A DNA stretch of 47,678 nucleotides from NCBI RefSeq assembly GCF_001949125.1, contig NZ_MSTI01000175.1:1-47678 (forward strand), written 5' to 3'. The DNA comes from Deinococcus marmoris (GTDB taxonomy: Bacteria > Deinococcota > Deinococci > Deinococcales > Deinococcaceae). Shown piece after piece: positions 25,106 to 33,409 of the stretch (position 1 is its first letter; every line of letters begins with the position of its first letter). The notes under the pieces were generated by a model, which saw only the letters and a list, made by a program, of their open reading frames with translations, did no database searches and was not told the origin of the DNA. The position numbers and the translations under genes were made by a program.

Positions 25106-26050
25106 ATGACCCGTTCACAGCCACTCAAGGCCAAACAACCCCGCGCCAGATATTCCCTGCGGGACACGCTGCTGTCCTACGGCTTTCTGGCTCCGGCGCT
25201 GATTCTGCTGACCCTGTTCACCTTTTATCCGCTGGCCTACGGCTCGTATCTGGGCTTTACCGAGTACGGCGGGGCGCGCTTCGCCCAGGGGCTGGCCCCC
25301 AAATGGATCGGGCTGGAGAACTTCCGCACGCTGGCCGCCGATCCGCTGTTTATCACGGCGCTGGGCAACAGCGTCAAATATCTGGTGATCGTGCCCGTGC
25401 TGCAACTGGCCTCGCTGTCGGTGGCCGTGCTGGTCAACAAGAACCTGCCCGGCATGGCCTTTTTCCGGGCCGCGTATTACGTCCCGGTGGTCACCAGCAT
25501 CTCGCTGGCCGCCGTGATGTGGGACTGGGTGTACAACAAGGAAGGCACCCTGAACTGGGCGTTGGGCGTGTTGCACATCATTCCTGAAGGCAGTTTCTTC
25601 GGCTGGCTGAACAACGAGCAGACCGCCTTCTGGGCCGTGATGCTGGTGACCTTCTGGCGCGGCTTCGGCTATTACATGGTGCTGTATCTGGCCGGACTTC
25701 AGGGCATTCCCGCCGAGCTGGAGGAAGCGGCGGTGCTGGACGGGGCAAATTCCTGGAAACGGTTCTGGAGCATCACGGTACCGCTGATGAAACCCACCAT
25801 CCTGCTGTGCAGCCTGCTGTCCACCATCGCCGCGCTGCGCGTGCTGGAGGAAGTGCTGGTGCTGACCAACGGTGGACCGCTGAACAGCACGTACACGGCG
25901 CTGATGTACGTGTATTCCAAGGCGTTCCAGGGCTTCAACTTCGATTACGGTCTGGCGAGCGCCGCCGGACTGGTGGTGGCGGTGGTGGCGCTGCTGCTGT
26001 CGGTGGTCAACTTCCGCCTGTTCCGTGAAAGCGATGGGGGAGAATCATGA
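25106..26050 (+). CDS. MalF-type sugar ABC permease
   Basis: 314 residues with six membrane helices, read from the ATG 7 bases after AGGAGG; the frame extends 27 bases upstream without RBS support. Features: SYGFLAPALILLTLFTFYPL, periplasmic FTEYGGARFAQG, RAAYYVPVVTSISLAAVMW, and the ATPase-contact loop EAAVLDGANSWKRFWSITVP. It forms a heterodimer channel with the MalG-type protein, whose ATG overlaps its stop (ATGA). No MsmK/MalK-type ATPase is encoded nearby. Confidence 0.94.
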   Translation: MTRSQPLKAKQPRARYSLRDTLLSYGFLAPALILLTLFTFYPLAYGSYLGFTEYGGARFAQGLAPKWIGLENFRTLAADPLFITALGNSVKYLVIVPVLQLASLSVAVLVNKNLPGMAFFRAAYYVPVVTSISLAAVMWDWVYNKEGTLNWALGVLHIIPEGSFFGWLNNEQTAFWAVMLVTFWRGFGYYMVLYLAGLQGIPAELEEAAVLDGANSWKRFWSITVPLMKPTILLCSLLSTIAALRVLEEVLVLTNGGPLNSTYTALMYVYSKAFQGFNFDYGLASAAGLVVAVVALLLSVVNFRLFRESDGGES

Positions 26051-26925
26051 GTCTTGTCGTCCGCGCGCCCTCCCAGACCGCCGCGCCGCGCCGCCGCAAC
26101 GTCAAGCTGGGCCGCATCATCGTGCGCTACGTCTTTCTGATCGCGGTGCTGATCTTCGCGGTCTTTCCCTTTCTGTGGACGCTGGCGATTGCCCTGACCG
26201 ATAAGACGGCGGGCGGCAGCATCTACAACTTCCCGGCCAGCCTGTTCCCGAAGGCCATCACGTTCCACAACTTCGCAGACGTGTACCGCACCTTCAGCCT
26301 GGGCAAATACATCTGGAACAGTGTCTCTATCACGGGCATGACCATCATCGGCACGCTGCTGGTGTCGGCGCTGGCAGCGTATCCACTGGCCCGCTTCCGC
26401 TTTCCGGGCAAGGGCATCATCTTCGCCGTGATCATCGCCACCCTCGTGCTGCCCGGCGAGACCACCTTTATCGTCAACACGCTGACCCTCAAGAAGATGG
26501 GGCTGCTGGGAACACACCTGGGCGTGGTGCTGCCCACCGTGGCGGCGGCCTTCGGCATCTTTCTGATGCGTCAGGCGTTTCTAAGCATTCCGCAGGCGCT
26601 GCTGGAGGCGGCCCGGCTGGACGGCGCGGGCGAGCTGACCATCCTGACCCGCATCATGTTGCCGCTGAGCGTGCCGTCGCTGGCTGCGCTGGGCATCTTC
26701 ACGCTGGTGGGCACCTGGAACGCCTATTTCTGGCCCATGCTGGCGCTGTCAGGTGCGCCCGACGCCGTACCGCTGAGCGTGGCCGTGCTGAAGCTTAAGG
26801 GCCAGTTCAACTACGATCCCTTCAACATCGCCGCCGGTTCGATCATCATGATGATTCCCGTGCTGCTGGTGTTCCTGGCGGCGCAGAAGCTGTTCATGCG
26901 CGGCATGGAAGGAGCCGTGAAGTGA
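26047..26925 (+). CDS. MalG-type sugar ABC permease
   Basis: 292 residues, six membrane helices, 4-base overlap with the upstream permease. MalG features: FPFLWTLAIALTDK, NSVSITGMTIIGTLLVSALAAYPLARF, the ATPase-contact loop EAARLDGAGELTILTRIMLP and the C-terminal AAQKLFMRGMEGAVK. It completes the membrane part of the sugar importer; the hexosaminidase gene follows 73 bases downstream. Confidence 0.94.
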   Translation: MSLVVRAPSQTAAPRRRNVKLGRIIVRYVFLIAVLIFAVFPFLWTLAIALTDKTAGGSIYNFPASLFPKAITFHNFADVYRTFSLGKYIWNSVSITGMTIIGTLLVSALAAYPLARFRFPGKGIIFAVIIATLVLPGETTFIVNTLTLKKMGLLGTHLGVVLPTVAAAFGIFLMRQAFLSIPQALLEAARLDGAGELTILTRIMLPLSVPSLAALGIFTLVGTWNAYFWPMLALSGAPDAVPLSVAVLKLKGQFNYDPFNIAAGSIIMMIPVLLVFLAAQKLFMRGMEGAVK

Positions 26926-26998
26926 GAGGACTCAGGGGTCTGAGGGCCGCAGGGGCGGACGTTTTCATCCTCTTTGACCCCGTTCACGGTGGCCTCCA

Positions 26999-28462
26999 GT
27001 GAATCCTGCCCGAACCCTGATCGTGGACCTTCCGGGACCGGACCTGACGCCAGAGCAGGGGCGTTTCCTTGCCCAGCATAGTTTCGGCGGTGTGTGTCTG
27101 TTCGCGCGCAACATCACGACTCCTGAGCGCACGGCGCGTCTGGTGACCGATATCCGCAGCGCCCTGGGCCACGACGCCCTGGTGGCCACCGATCAGGAAG
27201 GCGGGGCGGTATTGCGACGGCTGGACGTGCCGCATCCTCCCACACCACAGGCGCTGGGACGGCTGGGTGACGCCGAAGCGGCGCGCGAGGCCGGGCGGGT
27301 GGCGGCGCGGGGCCTGATCGAACTGGGCATCAACTGGAATTACGCGCCCAGCCTGGATGTCAACGTGGACCCGCTGAATCCGGTGATCGGTGAGCGGTCT
27401 TTCGGCGCGAACCCGCGCGTGGTGGCTGACCTGGGTGTGGCGTGGGCGCAGGGCAGCGAGGAGATGGGTGTGCTGAGCGCCGTCAAACATTTTCCCGGCC
27501 ACGGCGACACGCGTACCGACAGCCATCTGGCGCTGCCCGTGGTAGACAAGTCCCGCGCCGAACTGGAGGCGGTGGAGTGGCTGCCCTTCCGCGCCGCCGT
27601 CCGGGCGAATCTGGGCAGCATCATGACCGCCCATATTCTCTATCCGCAGATCGACGCCGAACATCCCGCCACCCTCTCGCCCGCGCTGCTGCACGACTTG
27701 CTGCGCCGGGAGTGGGGCTACGGCGGCGTGATCGTCACCGATGCGATGGACATGCGGGCGGTGGCGGACCGTTACCCGGACGGACACGGCGCGCCGCTGG
27801 CGCTGGGCGCTGGGGCGGACGCCGTGCTGGTCTGTGGTCACGGTGGTCTGGACATTCATGTCCGGCATCTGGAGGCGGTCCAGCGTGCCGTTCAGGCGGG
27901 TGAACTCTCAGCGGCGCGGGTGGTGGAAGCGGTGGGACGCCTGGAACAGGCCGCGCGGCGCTTTCCTGGGCGTCCCAGGGCATACCCGGCGGCGCAGCAG
28001 CAAACCGATGACGCCTGGGCCACTGGCATTGCTCAGCGCAGTCTGCACAGTCTGGGCCACCTTCCCAGATTGGATTCTCAGGAGACGGTGGTGCTGATTG
28101 CCCACCGGCAACCGGGACTGGGCGGGCCATACGGTGACAGCCTGGGCGGCGAGGAGCTGGCACACGCTCTGCGGCCCGCCTTTCCGAAGCTGCGGCTGGC
28201 CTTGCATGATGGTCAGGACCTGTCTGTCGTGACGGCTCTGCTCTCAGAATGTCCAGACGCGGCCATTCTTCTGGCCACCACCGAACGCTGGGAAGTGGGC
28301 GAGGCAGTCCAGCAATTGGCGCGGAACCTGAGTGGACGCCGGGTGGTGCATCTGGCACTGTGGAATCCCGATGTGGCGGTGGAACTGGATTTACCTGCGT
28401 TGATTACCGATGGTTTTCGCCCGGCACAGTTGCGGGCACTGGTGTCTCGTCTGACGGAGTGA
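26999..28462 (+). CDS. GH3 beta-N-acetylhexosaminidase (NagZ-like)
   Basis: 487 residues, cytoplasmic, GTG start with weak RBS support. The GH3 barrel carries the NagZ signature: FPGHGDTRTDSHLALP (loop His/Asp acting as acid/base) and nucleophile Asp248 in VIVTDAMDM. The C-terminal ~150 residues form a second alpha/beta domain that single-domain NagZ proteins lack. It removes terminal beta-GlcNAc from imported glycans or muropeptides. With the mannosidase and sugar ABC set it points to use of N-glycan-like or cell-wall saccharides. Last gene of the sugar operon. The exact start is uncertain; function confidence is good. Confidence 0.9.
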   Translation: MNPARTLIVDLPGPDLTPEQGRFLAQHSFGGVCLFARNITTPERTARLVTDIRSALGHDALVATDQEGGAVLRRLDVPHPPTPQALGRLGDAEAAREAGRVAARGLIELGINWNYAPSLDVNVDPLNPVIGERSFGANPRVVADLGVAWAQGSEEMGVLSAVKHFPGHGDTRTDSHLALPVVDKSRAELEAVEWLPFRAAVRANLGSIMTAHILYPQIDAEHPATLSPALLHDLLRREWGYGGVIVTDAMDMRAVADRYPDGHGAPLALGAGADAVLVCGHGGLDIHVRHLEAVQRAVQAGELSAARVVEAVGRLEQAARRFPGRPRAYPAAQQQTDDAWATGIAQRSLHSLGHLPRLDSQETVVLIAHRQPGLGGPYGDSLGGEELAHALRPAFPKLRLALHDGQDLSVVTALLSECPDAAILLATTERWEVGEAVQQLARNLSGRRVVHLALWNPDVAVELDLPALITDGFRPAQLRALVSRLTE

Positions 28463-28556
28463 CAGAGGGTGGTGGATGTACTGGACCGTCTGGAATGAAA
28501 CCTTCGGGCGGGACCACAGGCCAAGTCACTTCGCCCCGGAGTTTGGGAGCAGCCGG

Positions 28557-28700
28557 TCATGCCCCGCACCGCGAGTCCTTCCAGATACCCTCGCCCCCGG
28601 TCCAGTGCCGATTCGTGACGTTGCGCCGCGCCGACATATAGCCCTTGCTGAACAGTTGCTCCAGGGCGCGCGCGGTGGCGTTGAGGTCAGAAGACTGACT
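28557..28700 (-). pseudogene. Possible gene remnant in the 28463-28721 gap
   Basis: A short leftward frame with protein-like composition (LNATARALEQLFSKGYMS, then RRNVTNRHWTGGEGIW) ends in TGA at 28557-28559. It has no start and is cut by a stop near 28707. It may be the tail of a lost gene. The family is not recognised; the rest of this gap shows nothing else. Confidence 0.2.
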
Positions 28701-28721
28701 GGGCGGTCAGCGGAGGGAGTG

Positions 28722-28856
28722 ATATGGACTCCGATTAGAGGGTGTTGAAAACACCCGTAATCCGAGCGGAGCGAGCAGGAAAAAAACGGATGCTGGACGT
28801 GGAGTGTAGGAATCGGCGCTGTCCCGATTTCTACACGAAACAAACGGAATCCGTAT
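28722..28856. repeat. MITE-like small repeat, copy 2
   Basis: 135 bases, same family and orientation as 18449-18584. Ends are ATATGGACTCCG / CGGAATCCGTAT, with the same internal GGTGTT-GAA-AACACC hairpin and the same AAACGGA-type right arm; many substitutions lie between. The two copies bracket the sugar cassette. From 28857 to 29060 no gene was supported. Confidence 0.85.
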
Positions 28857-29060
28857 GAGGTCAGGAGTCCTCTGTCGACGCGGGCCACCAACTGAATCGG
28901 CTTACAACAGCATGATCAGCACGATGGTCATTTGACGCGCTGGTTGCGTCTTCCGTGGGCGTCACTGTCTTTGTGACTTCTGTGATGAACCCAGGGTTCT
29001 GTAGTGACACCTTCGCCGAATTTGGTGGATTCTGGCTCCAGCGGTGTTTGAACAAAAATA

Positions 29061-29085
29061 AAAAGTCCGTCTATGACGGACTTTT
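29061..29085. terminator. Terminator of the tRNA-Ala transcript
   Basis: An 11-base perfect stem (AAAAGTCCGTC with GACGGACTTTT) and a 3-base loop. On the leftward strand it lies 3 bases past the tRNA CCA end and runs into a U-rich tract, a standard intrinsic terminator. It lies inside the island, so the element appears to have brought it. Confidence 0.85.
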
Positions 29086-29086
29086 T

Positions 29087-29164
<78 letters not shown>

Positions 29165-29211
29165 GTATCTCTGGTTTTGTCCTGCAACCCGGCGCAACAC
29201 GGGCGAAAGGG

Positions 29212-29240
29212 ACTCTAGCATGTGCCTGACGGGCTTGCAA
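29212..29240 (-). promoter_or_regulatory. Promoter of tRNA-Ala
   Basis: Leftward -35 TTGCAA (29235-29240), a 17-base spacer and -10 TAGAGT (29212-29217). This predicts a start about 40 bases before the mature tRNA 5' end. Confidence 0.6.
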
Positions 29241-29391
29241 TATGAATGGGCGCGTGATTGGGGGGTTGATCCTGAAACGCTCTGGACGGCTGCGGTGGGG
29301 ACGGTCTGCGGTTTCTGGAGAGACCGCGCTGACGCGCAGAAGGGTGATGCACAGAGGACCGGGCGGGGGAGAAGCACAGCTTTGACCGCCT

Positions 29392-30408
29392 TTACCTGTC
29401 CTCTCCACCCGCCCCCAGCAGCGAAAGCAGCAGCGCAGGCATGGCCCCGCGCATACCCAGCGGTGAATCGGTGCCGCGCGACAGCAGCGCCACCACCGCG
29501 CCGGACTGAAGGTTAGACCCCAACCCTGCGCGGGTGCCGCGCGCCAGCCCGTCGTGCCAGCGCACCTCGCCGTCTGGGCCGGAGACCATCCAGCCGGGGG
29601 CCACGCCGCGCAGGTGGCGGGGCAGGCCCGGCGGGTTCAGGAGGGGTGGGGACGGCGCAGCCAGCCGGGACTCGCCAAAAGTCAGCAGGTCTGCTGCCGG
29701 GCCGAACAGACCTCCCGCTCCGGCCAGTGGGCCAAACCCAGTTAAAGTGCTGCCTCCCAGCAGACCCGAGGGCCGCACCACCGCGCCCGCCGGAGCGAGG
29801 GTCACGTCCAGCCCCAGCGGTCCCGTGACCCAGCCCTCCAGCGCCCGTCCATACCCTGCCGCGCTGGCGTCCTCGCCCGCCGCGTGGGCCAGGGCCAGGG
29901 CCAGCATACCCGCGCCCAGGTTGGAATACATGAACCGGGGCTGGCGCGAAGGCTGGCTCCAGCGCCGCGCACTGGCGATCACGTCCGCCGCGCCCATGCC
30001 GCCATACGGGTCATAGAAACGCGTGAAGACGGTCACTGCTGCCCGCGCCGGATGCATCGGCAGGCCCGCCGTGTGGGTGGCGAGCGAGAGGGCGGTCAGG
30101 TGGGCGGGCAGGCGGCGAAATGGGCTACCCAGACTGGACAGCGGTGCCTCCCACTCCAGCCGTCCAGCGTCCACCAGCGCCCCGGCCAGCGCGGCGGTAA
30201 AGGGCTTGGTCACGCTGGCAAGTTCAAAGACGCCGCCTGCCTCCACCCCGCCCAGCGGCACCAGCACCCGCTTCCCCCCGCGCGAGACCGCCAGCACGCC
30301 GCCGCGCCGAAAGACCGTGCGCGTGAGCGGCAGCAGGGGCCGGGCGTCCACCTCCAGCACCTCCGAGACGCGCGCCAGGGCCAGTTTGACGGGATCGCGG
30401 CGGAACAT
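29392..30408 (-). CDS. Serine hydrolase of the class C beta-lactamase / DD-peptidase fold
   Basis: 338 residues, no signal peptide, so probably cytoplasmic. Catalytic motifs: Ser65-V-T-Lys68 (ELASVTKPF), Tyr161-S-Asn163 (FMYSNLGAG), and family landmarks LSLATHTAGLP and GAGGLFGPAADLLTF. A clear KTG box is not seen; the C-terminal HDGLARGTRAG may replace it. Members include esterases, D-aminopeptidases and beta-lactamases; the substrate cannot be assigned. Very Gly/Ala-rich. It is divergent from the oligopeptidase B gene with 48 bases between starts. First gene to the right of the tRNA, outside the island. Confidence 0.85.
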   Translation of the reverse strand: MFRRDPVKLALARVSEVLEVDARPLLPLTRTVFRRGGVLAVSRGGKRVLVPLGGVEAGGVFELASVTKPFTAALAGALVDAGRLEWEAPLSSLGSPFRRLPAHLTALSLATHTAGLPMHPARAAVTVFTRFYDPYGGMGAADVIASARRWSQPSRQPRFMYSNLGAGMLALALAHAAGEDASAAGYGRALEGWVTGPLGLDVTLAPAGAVVRPSGLLGGSTLTGFGPLAGAGGLFGPAADLLTFGESRLAAPSPPLLNPPGLPRHLRGVAPGWMVSGPDGEVRWHDGLARGTRAGLGSNLQSGAVVALLSRGTDSPLGMRGAMPALLLSLLGAGGEDR

Positions 30409-30444
30409 GGGCGCAGGCTACCCTCCGCCTGCCCCCTGCACTGT

Positions 30445-30450
30445 TACCCT
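30445..30450 (+). promoter_or_regulatory. -10 box for leaderless oligopeptidase gene
   Basis: TACCCT lies 6 bases before the ATG at 30457 and no Shine-Dalgarno sequence intervenes. Transcription would begin at or next to the start codon. Confidence 0.5.
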
Positions 30451-30456
30451 CTACCC

Positions 30457-32580
30457 ATGCCTGATCCTTCAGAGAGTCGGCCCACCCCCCAGCCGCCCAC
30501 TGCACAGCCGCCCAGCGCAGACCGCGAACCGATCACCCACAGCATTCACGGCGAGACCCGCCCGGACGATTACCACTGGCTCAAGACGCGCGGCAGGGCC
30601 GACGCCGGGGTGCTGGGCTATCTGAACGCCGAGAATGCCCACCTGGATGCGGTGATGTCGCCGCTGCGCGGGACGCAGGCCACCATTTACAAGGAACTCC
30701 TCTCGCACGTTCAGGAGGACGACGAGCAGCCCCCGGTGCAGGACGGCGAGTGGCACTACTTCACCCGCACGCTGGAGGGCAAGGCACACCCGGTCTTCCT
30801 GCGCCGCCCGCACGCCGGGGGCGAGGAGCAGACGTTGCTGGACCTGAACGCCCTGAAAGAGCGCGAGGGCCTGGACAACGTCTGGGTCTACCTGACCCGC
30901 CCCAGCCCGGACGGGCGCTACTGGGCCTACCTGATGGACAAAACGGGCCAGGAGGTCTGGGAACTGCGCGTGCTGGACACCCAGACCGGAGAACTGGCCG
31001 AGGCCGCGTTGACGGGCATCAGCGGCTGGACGCTGGCGTGGCACGCCGACAGTTCGGCCCTGCTGTACGCCACCGAGGACGACACCCAGCGCGCTGACAA
31101 GCTCTGGCGACACACACTGGGCCAGCCGCAGAGTACCGACGAACTGCTGTTGCAGGAAGACGATTCCACCTTCCGCGTGGGCGCGTCCCTCTCGGAGAAC
31201 GGGGAGACGCTGCTGCTGGCCAGCGAGGCCAACATGGCGCAGGAATGGCTGGCGCTGGACGCCCACGACGCGGGGGCCACGCCGCAGATGCTGTTGCCAC
31301 GCGTGCGGGGAACCGAGGTCACGCTGGCCGACGGCGGCGATCACTGGCTGGCCCTGACCAACGCGGGCGGCGCGGAGGAATTCAAGCTGGTGCGCCTGCC
31401 CAAAGTAGGAGAGATGGACCTCCAGAACGCAGACGAGGTTGTGCCCTACACCGCCGAGCGCCACCTGACCGGCATGCACCTCTTCAAAACCCACCTGCTG
31501 CTCTCCGGGCGTGAGGACGGCTTTACGCGGCTGTGGGTGTTGCCGCGCACGGTCAGTGCCGATGGAAAAAGCGGCTACAGCGCGGCCCGCCGGGTGGAAT
31601 TCCCGGAAGACAGCTACACCGTCCGCATCGGCGGGAACCGGGTTTATGACACCGGTACGGCGCGCATTCTCTACAGCAGCCTGACCCGGCCCACCGAACA
31701 TCTGGACCTGGACCTGAACACCCTGGAAACGGTGCTGGTCAAGGCCACGCCCGTCCCCAATTACGACGCGTCTCAGTACGTCTCGGAGATGGTCTGGGCC
31801 ACCGCCCCGGACGGCGAACAGGTGCCGGTGAGCGTGGTGCGCCGCCGTGACACTGCCCTGCCCGCCCCGACGCTGCTGTACGGCTACGGCAGCTACGGAA
31901 TCCCTATGGACCCCTCCTTTTCCATGACCCGGCTGCCGCTGCTGGACCGGGGGTGGGTCTGGGCCATCGCGCACATCCGGGGCGGCTCGGAGCGCGGGCG
32001 GCGCTGGTACGACGCGGGGCGGCTGGGCCACAAGATGAACACCTTCACCGATTTTGTGGCGGCGGGCGAACACCTCAAAGCGGCTGGCATGGCAGGCGAT
32101 CTGGTGGCGATGGGCCGCAGCGCGGGCGGCCTGCTGATGGGCGCGGTGGTCAACCTGCGCCCGGACCTGTGGAAGGCGGCCTTCGTGGGCGTGCCGTTCG
32201 TGGACGTGCTGAGTACCATGCTGGACGCCAGCATCCCGCTGACCACCGGGGAATACGACGAGTGGGGCAATCCCAACGACGCGGGAGCCTACGCCGACAT
32301 GCGCGCCTACAGCCCCTACGACAACCTCAAGGCGGGCGTCTACCCGCACCTGTTCGTGTCCACGGGCCTCAACGATCCGCGCGTGGCGTACTGGGAACCA
32401 GCCAAGTACGTGGCCCGGTTGCGAACGCTGGAGGAACCTAGCAGCGGTACGCTGGTCCTCAAGACCAACATGGGCGCGGGCCACGGCGGCAGCAGCGGAC
32501 GCTACGACGCCCTGAACGAGGCGGCAGAGGAATACGCCTTCGCGCTGGCAGCGGTGGCAGGAGAATTGCAGGGCGAGTGA
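30457..32580 (+). CDS. ptrB: Oligopeptidase B-type prolyl-oligopeptidase-family serine protease
   Basis: 707 residues from the ATG after TACCCT; the frame is open for another 570 bases upstream, but that stretch lies over the divergent gene and is not protein-like. An N-terminal beta-propeller (about 75-420) covers a C-terminal alpha/beta hydrolase domain. Triad: Ser555 in GRSAGGLLMG, Asp640 in TGLNDPRV, His676 in GAGHGGSSGR. ETRPDDYHWLKTRG near residue 30 and GSYGIPMDPSFS are oligopeptidase B hallmarks. It cleaves short peptides after basic residues in the cytoplasm. The Pro-rich first 25 residues are unusual and probably unstructured. Confidence 0.93.
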   Translation: MPDPSESRPTPQPPTAQPPSADREPITHSIHGETRPDDYHWLKTRGRADAGVLGYLNAENAHLDAVMSPLRGTQATIYKELLSHVQEDDEQPPVQDGEWHYFTRTLEGKAHPVFLRRPHAGGEEQTLLDLNALKEREGLDNVWVYLTRPSPDGRYWAYLMDKTGQEVWELRVLDTQTGELAEAALTGISGWTLAWHADSSALLYATEDDTQRADKLWRHTLGQPQSTDELLLQEDDSTFRVGASLSENGETLLLASEANMAQEWLALDAHDAGATPQMLLPRVRGTEVTLADGGDHWLALTNAGGAEEFKLVRLPKVGEMDLQNADEVVPYTAERHLTGMHLFKTHLLLSGREDGFTRLWVLPRTVSADGKSGYSAARRVEFPEDSYTVRIGGNRVYDTGTARILYSSLTRPTEHLDLDLNTLETVLVKATPVPNYDASQYVSEMVWATAPDGEQVPVSVVRRRDTALPAPTLLYGYGSYGIPMDPSFSMTRLPLLDRGWVWAIAHIRGGSERGRRWYDAGRLGHKMNTFTDFVAAGEHLKAAGMAGDLVAMGRSAGGLLMGAVVNLRPDLWKAAFVGVPFVDVLSTMLDASIPLTTGEYDEWGNPNDAGAYADMRAYSPYDNLKAGVYPHLFVSTGLNDPRVAYWEPAKYVARLRTLEEPSSGTLVLKTNMGAGHGGSSGRYDALNEAAEEYAFALAAVAGELQGE

Positions 32581-32622
32581 ACCCTGAGCAGGACTGGCAG
32601 GTTTGCGGCGCTAGTCTGGCCC

Positions 32623-33324
32623 ATGCCCTCCCCCAGAAATATTCAGACCATCCGGGTTCAATCAGGAAGCCGCAGCCTGCCCGCCTATCTGGCCCGCCCC
32701 GCCCTGATGGATAGGGACGCCCCCGGCGTGCTGGTCATCCACGAAGCGTTTGGCTTGAACGACGATATTCGGGGCATCGCGGACCGTTTCGCGGCGGCGG
32801 GCTATGTGGCGCTGGCTGTGGACCTCTTTGCCGAGCAGAACCGCGCGGTCTGCATGACGCGCATGATGTCGGGTATCTTCCTCAATTCGCTGGAGCATGC
32901 GGGGGTGCAGGACACGAAGCAGGCGCTAACCGCGCTGGGCGAGCTGGACGGCGTGGACGCCTCGCGGCTGGGAGCGGTGGGCTTTTGCATGGGCGGCAGT
33001 CTGGCGGTGGCGATGGCCTGCACCGATGACCGCGTGAAGGCCATCGCCCCGTATTACGGCTTCAACCCGCGCCCGCTGGAGGCCGTGCGGCGCAGTTGCC
33101 CGGTGGTGGGCAGCTATCCGGGCCAGGACGTGACGCGCAAGCAGGGCGAGGCGCTGCGCGACGAACTGACGGCGGCGGGCGTCCCCAACGACATCAAGGT
33201 CTACGAGGGCGCGAAGCATTCGTTCGCCAATCAGGGTCCCAACTTTGACGCGGTGGCGAGTGTGGACGCCTGGAACCGCGTGATGGCCTTCTTTGACGAG
33301 CATGTGGTGGGCGGGCGCGTCTGA
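32623..33324 (+). CDS. Dienelactone hydrolase-family protein
   Basis: 233 residues, cytoplasmic. The DLH triad is intact: Cys122 in GFCMGG, Asp169 in YPGQDV and His199 in GAKHSF, with the activating Glu41 in IHEAFGLN. Family enzymes hydrolyse dienelactone in chloroaromatic breakdown, but many homologues are general carboxyl-ester hydrolases; no aromatic pathway genes are nearby. TAGTCT stands 5 bases before the ATG, suggesting a leaderless transcript. 42 bases separate it from ptrB, so it may have its own promoter. Confidence 0.92.
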   Translation: MPSPRNIQTIRVQSGSRSLPAYLARPALMDRDAPGVLVIHEAFGLNDDIRGIADRFAAAGYVALAVDLFAEQNRAVCMTRMMSGIFLNSLEHAGVQDTKQALTALGELDGVDASRLGAVGFCMGGSLAVAMACTDDRVKAIAPYYGFNPRPLEAVRRSCPVVGSYPGQDVTRKQGEALRDELTAAGVPNDIKVYEGAKHSFANQGPNFDAVASVDAWNRVMAFFDEHVVGGRV

Positions 33325-33409
33325 TGTTTCACGGCCTGACGCCTCAATCCGCTTCAGAGGAAAGACGTCTGGCCGCTGCCGCTGACACGCTTGCTCTAGG
33401 CTCTTTGAC

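Noticed and set aside
28476..28748. A rightward 90-residue open frame after the hexosaminidase gene
   Set aside because: It runs into the MITE-like repeat, has no RBS and no family features. A short leftward remnant in the same place is slightly more protein-like but also weak.
29884..30456. An N-terminal extension of the oligopeptidase B protein
   Set aside because: The in-frame stretch lies opposite the divergent serine hydrolase gene, reads as low-quality Arg/Gln/His-rich sequence, and is separated from the family N-terminus by a -10 box and a good ATG.
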